64,000 nucleotides of DNA from Channallabes apus. Lineage: Eukaryota; Chordata; Actinopteri; Siluriformes; Clariidae. Positions within the stretch are counted from its first letter, which is position 1; every line of letters starts with the position of its first letter. The stretch lies in the NCBI GenBank assembly GCA_030522415.1, contig CM060104.1, forward strand, positions 26,512,825-26,576,824, in the 5' to 3' direction. Shown piece after piece: positions 33,159-45,039 of this stretch. Both the position numbers and the translations under genes were made by a program. The notes below the pieces were generated by a model. It saw nothing but the letters and a program-made list of their open reading frames with translations, had not been told where the DNA came from and searched no databases.

Positions 33159-33935
33159 TATAAGCCCTATTTGTACATACAAGATATGTCTCCTATGGCA
33201 GGATCTGGTCATTTTAGCTCATATCTCACTTTGGCAACTGTCATACATGATGCCTAGCTCATATTTTCTATTATCAAGGCAATAACTAAGAACTAACTTA
33301 TGTGCGAACACATGAAATTGGTATCCTAATTGCCCACATATTTGAGGATATATGCACATACAGTGGGAGCCACGTCAAACAGCCGCCTGGAGCATGACTG
33401 CTCCGTGGCAGTTCCATGAAGGCTTCGTGCATGGAATGTGATCCCCCGCGATGACGCAGTTAACGATGCCCCGCCCCATAAACGCCCCCATGCGCTTTCT
33501 AAAAAGATGGTTGCAATGCCGTATAATTCCGCCAGATGGAGCATTGACTGGCACAGTTAACTGCAGTGTCCAGGAAACCCAATACCGTATCTTTAATATA
33601 CAGACAGTTCTTGCATTGTCAACATAGTTTCATAAATAGATGAAAAAACAACAACAACAAACCGATTAATAAAACAGATTTGTTAAATCACTCAATACAC
33701 AACCCATGATGATTATGCTATTTATTATTTAATAATGAATTAATAAAATTAGTTAGTGAAATATTTTTAAGACATCCTGAAATGATCCTTAAAGACACGG
33801 TAGCGGCTGTAATTTGTCTATACCGATCATTGTAGGTACGGAATAAAAACGCAGGCTATGTACAGTATTTTATATTACTGTGTATTTTACCTATAGTTCC
33901 ATTTAATATACTGATAGATAATATTTTGCTGCAAA

Positions 33936-35015
33936 GTAAAGCTCAAAATGTAACGTCTGCTTGGGTTTGTTTTCGTTATATTTTTGATGATGTTTTCGCT
34001 GATTTTTTCACTGATAGTCTACAAGTGGCATAAGAGGCAATTAATGCCGCATGCAACCTGGAACAAATATCTGCCCATATGGATCAGTATTTCTTTAGTC
34101 ATTTAATCATGCATAATGCTCCCCCGTCAAAAGATCTGATGGGGCATTAATCACTTATCACGACTGTGAATGGATGCGGCAGCAGAGACAGATTAAATCC
34201 CCATAAACACTTGGAGACAATAGTAAAAAAGTTCCAGAGGGTTAGCGCCTGTTATACTAATGTATTTTTACTGATTTTTTTTTTACTGCTTATATTTCGT
34301 TGGTTTTTACGCAATTTCATGTGTGTGTGTGTGTGTGTGTGCGCGCGCGCGCGCGCACGAGAGAGAGGATACTCTGACAAGACCAACTTCCGTGTGGCTC
34401 CCGTGGCTCAATCGGTTAGCGCGTGATACTTATAAAGCGGTCCAGGTGAAGCAATGCTGAGTTCGAGCCGCACCCAAAGCATTTTACTGCATATCGCACT
34501 GTGTATGTGACAAATAAAATTTGAATTTGAAAGTAAAGCTTAAAATGTAACTTCTGCTTTGGTTTGTTTTCGTTATATTTTTGATGTTTTCGCTGAAAGT
34601 CAAATTGGCATAACAAATTGATTAATGGCGCATAATATCTGGAACAAATATCTGTCCATACGGATCAGTGTGTCTTTAGTAATTTAACCAGCATAATGTC
34701 CCACATTAAAGATCTGATGGGGCATTAATCACTTATCACAACGGTGTATAGATGCAGCAGCAGAGACAGATTTAATCCCCATAAACATTCACACTTGAAA
34801 ACAAACCTAACAGAAGTAAACAGTTCTAGAGTGTTAGTGTCTGTTATCACAGGACAGGAATCACCTACAGGATACTACTGTATTTTACTGCTCATATTTT
34901 TTACCCTAGTTTCATTTGGTTTTATGCGATTTCATGTATTATTTGTGTGTGTCTGTGTGTGCACAGTGTGTGTGTGTGTGTGAGTGCGAGAGAGGGCTTT
35001 CATGCTGATTTATCC
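33936..35015 (+). repeat. tandem duplication, two units of about 480 bp on a 600-bp spacing
   Basis: Unit 1 (33936-34375) and unit 2 (34530-35000) share AAAATGTAAC.TCTGCTT, GGTTTGTTTTCGTTATATTT, TCTGATGGGGCATTAATCAC and CCCCATAAACA, and both end in a (GT)n-GAGAG tract. The SINE lies between them. Confidence 0.85.
34397..34481 (+). pseudogene. tRNA-Ile(UAU)-like pseudogene / SINE head
   Basis: GCTCCCGTGGCTCAATCGGT + TAGCGCG gives a D arm and A box, ACTTATAA an intron-style UAU anticodon loop, and GTTCGAGCC a T arm and B box. Compared with a tRNA-Ile(UAU) carrying its intron, the 3' half of the anticodon arm and variable region are shortened and the acceptor stem has three mismatches. It is followed by a dispersed tail (CACTGTGTATGTGACAAATA). 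More likely a SINE head or pseudogene than a working tRNA. Confidence 0.6.
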
Positions 35016-35532
35016 AAGGTTACTAAAACCTGGCTTACTACCTATAAAAAATATTTCAATTTAACTCATGGGTCTCAATCACAGATGACACGACAAATTA
35101 TATACTCTGAAACGTTCATTTGAACATTTAAAAATATATACAAAAACACGAATACTAATGTTATCATGGTGTAAATTATTAACATTAGGTTAGGTCCTGC
35201 CCTTAATTAATTCATATTATAATTACTTTTACATAGTATAGTTACTGGACTGACATGACCAAAAACTAGCTATTTCATTTAGCCTTTCTAAAATCAACCC
35301 ATCTATCATTTATAATCAGAAAACATAAAACATATTATGATCTGTTCAATAGCCCATCTGTTTTAATTTAGTTTGTATGTTTTATTATTCATAAGACAAC
35401 CTTTCAGTTTTGTAAATATTTTAGTTATAGTGTGTTAAGTCTTACTTTAGGTTAAACGTTTTTGAGAATTTTACCATCCAGCTTAGATAAATGTTATGTC
35501 ATTGATTGATAAAATCTGGATTAAGGATATTT

Positions 35533-35536
<4 letters not shown>

Positions 35537-35590
<54 letters not shown>
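35537..35590. repeat. (TA)n microsatellite followed by poly-T
   Basis: Pure TA run then a T tract to about 35611. Confidence 0.93.
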
Positions 35591-35605
<15 letters not shown>

Positions 35606-36449
35606 TTTTTTTTAGTTTCCCCCTGAGGGATGCCACCTTATTGTGGTCAGGGGGTTTGCGTGCCTCAACACAATTCAGCAAATACAATACTGTTACTATA
35701 CAGTAAGGCCAGGTAAAAACAGTGCTTGAACATGATGCGCCCCTCCCCCCACCCCGTGTTGTCTGGTCTAGAACGGCGCTGCCTCTGACCGTCTTTTGTC
35801 TTGTAAATGAGTATTCTCACTCACCTTCCAATCCCCCCAGCGCACACACTCTGTTTGTACTGTAAACTGTACTGTAACTGTGTTTGCTAGGGCACTTGGT
35901 TATACACAGTACTTTAATGTATGGAACACTTACTTAACTTACTGGTTTGGTTTAAACATCGCTTATTACCTTATTCAGCAAAATAAATTCATTATTAACG
36001 TATTGAAGTATTTTAGTTAAGGACAAAAACTGTGCTTGTGTTTAGAACTGCTGAACAGCCGAAAACACACACACACCCATCCCCCCGCCAAAAACACACA
36101 CACACAGAGCAATTAACACCATGTCATACTCAGGAGCGGAAGGTGAGAAACCTCAATGGAGAATACCAAGTTTGTCGTTGCTCTTTTGGAGTTCTTAAAA
36201 CCCAAAACATTTATTTATACTGAGAAAAAATTATTATGGGTCACAATCACAAACACAAATACATATAATCAAGTGTTTAACTGGTTTCATTTGTTTCTAT
36301 GATCAATAATTATTATTATTTTCAGCCCAACTCTTTGACTATTTAAAACAAAGTTGTGTCCCATTTTTTGCCCATTGAAGTTGTTGGTTCAACTAAACAA
36401 TTTTTAAATACCCAAACAATCCCCCAAAATTAAAACACGCAAAACATGA

Positions 36450-37870
36450 CTTTAACAATTCAATTTATTCTTCCAAAACTAGTCAAAGTTAAAACAGTAA
36501 TTTATATAAAACAGATGAATACATGTTGTCTTTTTGCTTAAAGTTCATTAAACTACCCGGATACACCAGCTGCTTATAAGTCTCTATCTATAGTCCTTTT
36601 ACATTAAAATATTAATTTTTCAAATATCAAAACTATTAAACATGGAACAGTTGAAGTCTTTGTTTCCCCCAAAGTACTGTATCAGACATTTTGCAGTTCT
36701 ATGTTCAGAATATACAGTAGACCTGATCAAACATCATTCTAAAGCTGTCGGACTGTGACGTCATCCCTCCTACAGCTCCCTCAACAGCTTGTTCAGGCTC
36801 CTCCAGTCCTGTAGCTCCAAAAGTCCAGCCGTCAGCCGTCTGACCCCCCAATCCTCCACAGCGGAGCTCTGCTTAAAGACAACAGGAGAATTTAGTCAAG
36901 ACAAAGACAAATAAACTTCACAGAACATATAGTTCTAATAAAAATAATATATATTAATAAACCTATTTACCACAGAGTGTGTAAAATACTGTTTTGGGGA
37001 TTCTGTAATGTAAATAAACTGCCTGTGCTAATGTTAACCAGTGAACAGTGTTAGTGTTAACCAGTGAACAGTGTTAGTGTTAACCAGTGACTGTATTAAA
37101 TTGCATTAAATTAACCCAGACTTTACTTAATGCGCTTCTCATACGAATAAGGTAAGCGATATAACACTCGTATATGAGCATTAGTTCATCCCTGAAGCCA
37201 AACTATAACTTACTGAAGCCCCTCACACACACACACACACACCTCCCCCTCCTTAACTGATAAACACTTCAGTGTTGTTATTCAGCTCTTTAACTAAGCG
37301 CTCGCGCTAGCGCGGAAAGTCCCGGACAAAGTGTATAAAATATAAACCGGGTTATGAGCGTTACTAGCTCCTGTACAGCTCCCCTCAGTCTGTGTCCCTC
37401 ATCAACTGCATCACATTATATTACAGTCACAGAAATAACCTGCAGATTAACTCTTAACCAGAGAATAAATAAGCGCTGAATTTATCCAGACAACACGCGG
37501 TGAGATTCTCTCAGTATTTACAGAGAACACAAACACTCTTCATCGGGTAGTGCAGCTCTTGTAATAGGGACATTAATAGTATTGTCGAAGCTTGAGCATG
37601 TTTTTGAGTTAAAGTGGAGTGACATTGTGAGTGTGTGACACTGACAGTAAGCTGTAATATTAACTCCAGACTTGGTAAACAGAACATTAAGTTCTCTAAA
37701 GTCACATCTGACCGCTGCTGGTGCTGCCAGTGATATTTAAAACGGCCAATAAAAAACTAAACTGGGAAATAAACTGTAAACTACCCCAAACACATTTTAT
37801 AAAATAAAACATCACTTACCACGAATAGTCCGTTAAGCCGCCATCTTCATCTCTGTAGTTTGGTAGCGTC
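36450..37870 (-). other. possible spliced transcript inside the 4.8-kb element
   Basis: On the - strand a CpG-rich stretch (37870-38060) precedes a candidate first exon ending TTCGTG/GTAAGT at 37820. A candidate acceptor TCTTTAAG lies at 36872. The second exon (36871 down to about 36450) opens QSSAVEDWGVRRLTAGLLEL and QDWRSLNKLLREL before TAG at 36770, with AATAAA on the - strand near 36465. No in-frame ATG is found in the first exon. It may be a captured gene fragment or chance; I do not recognise the protein. Confidence 0.25.
37030..37088 (+). repeat. 23-bp tandem repeat, 2.5 copies
   Basis: TTAACCAGTGAACAGTGTTA + GTG repeated. Confidence 0.85.
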
Positions 37871-38299
37871 AGTTCGGCGGGGGTGGAGGCGGGTTGTTAA
37901 AATCACGTGATTGCAACTCAGCGCAGCTGGCTTGTTTTAATGTGTTCTTGAGAACGAAGTGCCATCTAGTGGTGGCACCAGGTAAATGAATAAATAGGGC
38001 TTGAATGGGCGTGTTTACTGTGAAATCTTGACACGCCTTTCGGCCAGAAAAGGGAGGGGGGATTACGGCGTGCAAAGGCCATTCACACGCCATTCACACT
38101 TCAGCCACACTGTCGCGGCTATTTGGTGTGGCTCCCACTGTATATGAAACCTCAGTTTCTGTGAAAATCTTTTTGAAACACGTCACTAAAATGAACTGAA
38201 ATGAGAAATGAGAAATATATCTATAGAAAGCTTAAAGTGTCTACTTTTAAAGGATGCAAGTCACATTGAAAACAAATATTCTCAGTTTATGTAATCCGT

Positions 38300-38500
38300 A
38301 TGAAACCAAGGAGAGGCACAGAATTTCTGTCGCACTTAATTGCTAATAACCCGAGGCAGGACACGCCCACACGACAATCACACGGAAATCAGTCCGGGTA
38401 ATTTACATACTAGGCCACGCCCCCGGACACCGGCATGAAAAACGAACACACAGAGACTGAAAACACTCAGATTCAGTGAGTTTTCTGCACGTTTTGGAAG
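38300..38500 (+). promoter_or_regulatory. candidate promoter region of the BEN-domain gene
   Basis: Locally CpG-richer with CACGCCCACAC and CCACGCCCCCGG GC boxes, 50-150 bp upstream of the MARAYT start. No TATA box chosen. Confidence 0.3.
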
Positions 38501-40144
38501 ATGGCACGCGCTTACACATCCGAGGAAACTCTTCAGAATGTTCTGGAAAGTGGGAGGAGTTTACATTTACCTCAGAAGAAGACTGTGTGACTCTGACGAC
38601 GAACGGGAGCATTTTGAACAGAGAATAGACCCATGCTACACTGGGTAAGTTATTAAGTCTTATATAACTCTTATTCTGATAATATTAAACTAATATTAGT
38701 AAATATTTTCCTCACTACAGCTAGCTCTTGTCAGCTTGTGTGACACATTGGCTTTCAATGCCATTTATATAGTTTAGGTAAATCATGCTAACATGCTGCC
38801 TCATGTAGCACAAACATGATATTTCCGGTGGCTAAGCTAATGCCTTATGGAGTTTACAGATGCTTATATTCACCTTGTTTTGGATAGCTTTAGATTATGG
38901 TTGCTAATGCGTATTTGGCTCCATTTTGGTTAGCTTATAACACTGCTATCGGTAATGTTATTTAGCACAAACAAGCTAGTTCCAGGTGGCTAAAATACTG
39001 CCTTATGTAGGATATTTCCATGTCCTGAGACTGCGTACAACCAGCACATGGGGAGTTGATCACTCTGATCAGCTATTACAATACTATACTACACAGCACA
39101 AAACAATGAAGTCGTACAGAAATATTTCTCTACACTGCTTGGACATTGCTCCCACCAATGCTTACCCTGCATGTATGTTTTGTACAGTTTTTTTTTTTAT
39201 CTTGCACTGTTTTACTCTGAATGTCCGTCTTTTTTCAGTTTTTATTTTGTACTGTTCCTGTTGCAGTTTTACCCTGCATGTATCTTTATCATTAATCTGC
39301 ATTTATACATAAAGTCGTATTAACTATTGGGAAGCTAAACATAAGAATCAGTATGAAACATGAAAAGTTTCTAAAAGTTGCCAATAAATTAATATTGTGA
39401 TGTGAAATTATTTTTCAGATTGAAGTTATAAAGGGCTCTGGGGTGTTTTGCGAGGCAGAAGCGTGGAGAGCAGCCCGCCTTGCCACCTCTGCTACTGCCA
39501 TGGTACGGAATCTGCTGCTGGGCATCTTCGACTTGGAGACTTGACCAAATTAAAAAGGTAGCCATTATTGGTGAGTAAATGCATAATGCATTGAGAAGGA
39601 ACATTTAAGACTTTATAAGTTCACCACTTTAACCATAGCCTACTCGTATCAATGTTTATTAGCCATCAGTGGAGACTGCATAAGGTAGGGCACCCATTAT
39701 TGTTACTGTATCTGCTTGGGACCTATAATACTAATTCATCACTTGCTCACTTCTTAATCCTACCTTTCCTCTTCTAAAGCCACATTATATTGCGCTGTAA
39801 GGTGTGTAGTCCTCTATTTTGTAGAACATATAGTGTTGCAAATAACCTCATGACACTAATTGTTGTCTGAAGTTTTAATAAATAATCATTTATTATTATT
39901 ATACTGTCTCATTATTTTTGTCTTCTCTAGATGCAACATTGAAGAAGTGGCCGGCAGCCACCCGAGGGCAGATAGGCACATCTATCAATTCAAAGCTCAC
40001 GGAGCTGAGAAGGTCCTCAAAATATTTTTTTTTCTTCCTGTTCATTTGTTTGTCTTATTTTTGTTCTTGTACTATATTTTTGTTCAACACCAGTTTCTTG
40101 CACAAGAAAGCCCAGCAACTACCTCAACATTGGGACTGGACTGA
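38501..40144 (+). pseudogene. BEN-domain protein gene, decayed
   Basis: Three exon-like blocks. Block 1 (38501-38644) starts MARAYTSEETLQNVLESGRS; a frame change near 38560 continues as DSDDEREHFEQRIDPCYTG up to donor ACTGG/GTAAGT. Block 2 (39419-about 39561, acceptor TTTTTCAG) reads GSGVFCEAEAWRAARLATSA and TAMVRNLLLGIFDLET, then an in-frame TGA. Block 3 (39931-about 40030, acceptor TTCTCTAG) reads DATLKKWPAATRGQIGTSIN and SKLTELRRSSK. Blocks 2 and 3 are the two halves of a BEN domain, a DNA/chromatin-binding fold, but the piece between them is missing. The acidic N-terminus recalls piggyBac-type proteins, only by style. Its 5' flank is cut by the 4.8-kb element. Confidence 0.65.
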
Positions 40145-40145
40145 T

Positions 40146-40600
40146 AAACCTGCAAACACAAACACACTTATCAACAACCATCTTACAATTGTTCATACCA
40201 AGCTGCAATTGTTCTTTTGCACAATTTATTATTTATTTGCACAAAATTATTTTCTATCTTTGCTGCTACTTACAAAGAATGTTTACGGTTCACTTTTTTT
40301 CTCATTATCTCATTACCTAATCACCACGAAGTATTGAAATGTGTCATGTTGTCGTGTTGTCGCTTTGTTCTCATGTTTGCACATTTGCATGTGCACTTTA
40401 TCTCTTTTTTTATAGAACTTACTGTAGATAGTTTTCTGTTAATTTAAAAATGTCAATCTGTCTTGTCTCAGCTAGTCAGATAATTAGGTTTCTTAGTTAG
40501 CTACTTAGTTTTTTTTAATTTATGTTGTTGGTTTATGTTGTATGTAGCACCTTGGTCCTGGAGGAATGTTGTTTTGTTACACCATGTACTAAACTGTACC
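40146..40600 (+). mobile_element. 3' end of a LINE-like element, split by a later insertion
   Basis: Ends GTAGCACCTTGGTCCTGGAG, ATGTTGTTTTG and CCATGTACT, a widespread fish retroelement 3' UTR. The missing terminal part (ATGGTTGAAATTACAATAAA + AGCC) is found at 46730-46753, on the far side of the L2-like insertion. Confidence 0.6.
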
Positions 40601-41232
40601 GGTTCTGGGACGAGAACGCGTCTGTGCTGCCGCTTCGTACCTGGATTTTTATTATTTTTTTCCCCCTGCTGCATGTCTCTCTGCCAATCTGGTTGGCTGG
40701 TTGGATTACTCCATTTCATACTGCTGATGTTTGAAAGAAACTGGACTATAATTATCACCTTTTTGCTGTCTGTGAGTTTACCACCGGGCCGCTGCGAGCC
40801 CTCCGCGCTGTTAGCGTCTCCACCACGCTCGGCTCCTCTGATGGGTGAGTTAACGCTCTCTCAGTCGGTTGCGCTGTTTGTTCACTGCTATTTGGGGGCG
40901 TTATCTCCTATTTAGCCTGCTGTGTTTGGTGAAGTGGCGTTTCAGGGACGGGCTAGCGCTGTTTTCTCCCGTGTCAGGCAGTTTCTGTCTGCCTGTGTCT
41001 GGCTCTCACTTGCTCAGTACTATAATGACTTTGGCAAAGGTTTTTCTTTTTTGCCTTCTCTTCTTTTCTCTTTTTTGCCTCATTTTGCATCTCACTTCCG
41101 TAATGGATATTGGATATTCACCATCTCAGCTAAGGGCCTTGAACTGCCATCCACGTCTTTACCCTGACGTATGAGCACTGCCGGAGTTTAGGGATTCTCC
41201 GGCGCCCACGGTACATCCACCACTCACGACGT

Positions 41233-41970
41233 GTGTTCAGGAGTACCTTTAGGGCTAAGCCTGATGCCCTTCCGTGCATCTGGACTAACCATAGACTGTC
41301 TGCTTCCAAACTGCTTCCTGCCGGCCGTACTGTTCATCGCTCTCTAATTTATCTCACTGGTACTCAGCATCGTACTGCAAATCTGAATTCTGTACATCGT
41401 CACTTTGCACTTCTGAACTGTCGGTCAATATCGGACATAGCCTTTTATGAAATTATCACTGACAATAAGCTCGACATTTTTCTTCTCACTGAAACCTGGC
41501 AAGCTCCGGATGATTTTATTCAGTTAAATCTTCTTGCACCTGATATAAGTACTTCACCGACCTCGACTGCATAGCAAAGGGGGTGGACTTGCTGTCATTT
41601 ACCAGGACAATCTTTGTCTGAAACAACTTGCTTTTCACAATACAAACTCATTTGAATACATGGTTTTGAAAGCTGACTGTCTCACAATCATCCTACTCTA
41701 CCGTCCTCCTAAAGCCCTGTCCAGCTTTTTTTCTGAACTCAGTGAACTATTAACCCTTGCCTGCTCATTGTCAATTCCTATTCTTCTGCTTGGCGACTTC
41801 AATATTCATGTTGATACAGGCTGCCCCAACACCACCCAATTACTGTCTGTTTTCGAATGTTTTAATTTGACACAGCATGTTCGCGTGCCTACCCATACTC
41901 GTGGTCATACCCTTGATCTATGTAATATGTACTTCAAGGTGAGATATCACTTCTATTTCTGCATCTGACA
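41233..41970 (+). pseudogene. L2-like endonuclease domain
   Basis: An apurinic/apyrimidinic-type endonuclease that would nick the target for LINE insertion. TETW and GDFN catalytic boxes are visible, but the frame breaks at about 41572 (stop in ...STSPTSTA) and the product stops before the polymerase domain. Confidence 0.7.
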
Positions 41971-42169
41971 CCGGTATTTCTGACCATAAACTTCTTGATT
42001 TTAGCCTTAATCTGCCTATGCACTCTAAATGCCTTAAAACTGTTATATCATACCGTAATTTGAAAGCAATTTATACAGTATAATTTTGTACTTCTATTGT
42101 CTCCTCGAATCTCTCTGATGCCATTAATATTTCTTCTCCATCTGTGATACTATCTACTTGTGGTGACAG

Positions 42170-45034
42170 GGTTGATCCGGAGGTGAACCTGGGTGACAAC
42201 TTCTTGGATTCTGTGTGGAGGTGGAGGTTTTTCGTTGTAGGCGACAAAGTTTGGCTTTCGTTATACAACCGTCCCGGAGGGTGTCGACAGCGATGCTGGG
42301 TGGTGTAACGGGTGTTGGCTCGATGGATGGCTCGGTTGGCTTGATCCCAGAGCCGCCGACACCTGCGGACCAACTGTTGGGCTGACGGTACGTCAACCTC
42401 CGGTTCTTGGTGTTCGAACATCGGAGGTTGGAAACCGTGACATACCTCGAATGGGCTTAGATTGGTGGCTGAGGAGACGTGGAGGTTGTGGGATAGTTCG
42501 GCCCATAGGAGGTAGCGAGCCCAGGAGCGCTGGCGATCGGCAACGAAACATCTCAGGTAGCGCTCCAGTTGTTGGTTGGCCCGCTCCGTTTGACCATTAG
42601 TCTGTGGGTGATAGCCAGAAGACAGACTACAGGTGGAATGAATCAGACGGCAGAAGGCCTTCCAGAACCTGGCAGTGAACTGGGGCCCCCTGACCAAGAC
42701 GATGTCTTTAGGGAACCCATGCAGACGGACTACGTGTTCTAACATCAGCTCCGCAGTGTCTTTGGCTGACGGGAGTCCGGCGAGGGCCACAAGGTGTACG
42801 GCTTTGGAGAAACGGTCGATGATGGTCATGATGGTGGTTTTCCCTTCGGAATCCGGCAGGCCCGTGATGAAATCAACGGCAATGTGTGACCAGGGCCGAC
42901 GAGGAGCGGGGAGAGGCTCCCCCGAAGGTGGTCGGTTAGTAGTCTTGGCCCGGGCGCACACTGGGCATGCCTGAACGAACTCGTTGATGTCCCGGTCCAT
43001 GGATGGCCACCAGAAGGCACGTCGGATGAACCGGATAGAGCGTTGACTGCCTGGGTGTCCGGCGATGGGCGAGGTGTGGCCCCACTGTATGACCTCCTCT
43101 CTCATAGTGGGAGGCACATAGAAACATCCAGGCGGCGCACCTGCCGGTTCGTTCTCCGTTGCCTGCGCCTGGCGGACCCTCGTCTCCAGGTCCCAATGGA
43201 GGGGTGCGACGATCTTGGATGGTGGGAGAACAGGCGCGGGTTCCGTCCGGGGGACGTCTTCCTCATGTTGTCTGGAGAGAGTGTCAGCCTTGGTATTTTT
43301 GGACCCCGGACGGTAGGACAGGTGGATATTGTAGTGCTCGAAGAGCAGCGCCCACCGCGCCTGTCTCGGATTGAGCTGTTTGATATTACGGATGGTGATG
43401 AGATTCTGATGGTCGGTCCAGATGATGAATGGCTCCCTGGCGCCCTGGAGCCAGTGACGCCATTCCTCCAAAGCCCACTTTATGGCCAGCAGCTCGCGGT
43501 CCCCTACCCCGTATCGCTGCTGAGTGGTGTCAAATTTTTTGGAGAAGAAACTGCAAGGGTGCAGTTTCTGATCTGGACCTCGTTGGGAGAGAACAGCCCC
43601 AGCGCCCATGTCTGAGGCGTCCACCTCCACAACGAATGGTTTACTGGCATCTGGATGGAGAAGAATAGGGGCGGTGGTGAAGCGGTGACATAGTTGATGG
43701 AAAGCGGAGACGGCTGCGGGGTCGAGGCTGACTGGATGAGATGATGGGCGGATCAGAGCGGTTAGGGGTGCTGCAACCGTACTGTAGTCCCGGATAAAGC
43801 GACGATAAAAATTTGCAAACCCGAGAAACCGTTGAAGCTGTTTAAGAGTCTTGGGTAGGGGCCAATGACGCACAACCTCTAGCTTCTGCGGGTCCATGGC
43901 CACACCCTGGGACGAGATGACAAAACTCAGGAACATGGTGGAGCGCTCGTGAAAAGCGCACTTTTCCAACTTACAGTACAGTTGGTGGGCGTGCAGTCTC
44001 TTCAAGACCGCTCTGACATGTTGGACGTGTTCCTCCTGAGTACGGGAGTAGATGAGGATGTCATCGAGGTATGCACATGCCCACCGCCCTAGCATGTCCC
44101 GGAGAATGTCATTGATGAAATGTTGGAAGGTGGCGGGGGCATTGCAGAGGCCAAACGGGATGACCAGACTCTCGTAGTGCCCCGTGAGTGTGATGAATGC
44201 CGTCTTCCACTCATCGCCCTCCCTGATGCGCACCAAGTTGTAGGCGCTCCGAAGGTCCAACTTTGTGAAAATGGTGGCACTAGAGAGAGCGTCCAGGGCA
44301 GAGTTGGTGGCAGGCGATGAAGATGGCCTGATGGTGCCCTGGCGGAGAGCGTTGGTCACATAGTCCTCCATAGCCTGTGTCTCGGTGGCGGCGAGGGAGT
44401 AGAGATGGCCGCGGGGAGGCACGGAGCCTGGCTGAAGGTCAATCGCCAGATTGTAAGGGCGATGTGGTGGAAGGTGGGTGGCGCGTCTCTTACAGAACAC
44501 TTCAGCCAGGTCCCGGTAGATGGTGGGAATGGCGTCGGTGTCGACATCGGGGGCCTCGGACTCCCTAGAACACGTCCCAGCCGGTGCTTGGAAGCAGAGT
44601 TCGGAGCAGGTTGGCCCCCACTGGAGGATCCGGTTTTGGGTCCAGGATATGAGTGGGTCGTGTTGAAGTAACCAGGGGTGTCCGAGGATGATGGGTGGTG
44701 ACGAGATGGTGGTGAGGTGAAACTGGATCTGCTCCTGGTGTTCGTTTATGGTCAGGGTGACAGGTTGGGTTTGTGTGGTGACGGGGCTGGATGATAGGGG
44801 GCGACCATCGACTGAGGTGATCCGAACCGGCTGGGATAACGCCTCAAGTTTCATCCCAAGTTGCTTGGCGTAATTAGAGTCAATGAAATTTCCTGCGGCA
44901 CCGGAATCGATGAACGCAGTACTTCCGACTCGTCTGTGGCCAAACTGGAGGTGTACCTGTACCGCGAGATGGGAGATGTTGGTGGTAACGGGAGAGATCT
45001 GAAGGTGGCCCGGCGAACTTCCCTTGTGTCTCAC
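42170..45034 (-). pseudogene. pol: Gypsy 1 pol (protease, RT, RNase H, integrase), inactivated
   Basis: One long open frame. Protease DSG at residues 43-45 (FIDSGAAG). RT catalytic box YLDD at 322-325. RNase H from about 469 (VEVDASDMGAG). Integrase zinc finger H653, H660, C690, C693. Integrase core D721 and E817 (QTERAN). Two lesions: about 33 residues of the RT fingers are missing at residue 242, where the second element carries GFFFVKKKGGELRPC and more; and the second integrase aspartate, expected 35 residues before E817, is valine (V781). So it is probably inactive despite the open frame. After residue about 935 the frame drifts out of the Gypsy sequence; the last 25 or so residues are read from LINE DNA. 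Confidence 0.88.
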
Positions 45035-45039
45035 CGGGC

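Larger units (their letters stand above)
33361..38140. mobile_element. 4.8-kb element of unknown family with TA duplication
   Basis: Terminal inverted repeats: left CAGTGGGAGCCACGTCAAAC + AGCCGC, right end the complement with 3 differences in 26. Flanked by TA at 33359-33360 and 38141-38142. The related sequence at 31349-31400 is an empty site lacking the insert. TA duplication and CAGT ends fit the Tc1/mariner group, but 4.8 kb is large and no transposase frame is visible. The interior has CpG-rich ends, a tandem duplication, a tRNA-like SINE, (TA)n and a possible spliced transcript. Probably non-autonomous, perhaps carrying captured host DNA. Confidence 0.7.

Noticed and set aside
34397..34481. 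Functional tRNA-Ile(UAU) gene
   Set aside because: Acceptor stem mismatches and a shortened anticodon/variable region; better explained as a SINE head or pseudogene.
43043..43615. 190-codon plus-strand frame
   Set aside because: Antisense shadow of Gypsy 1 integrase/RNase H coding sequence.
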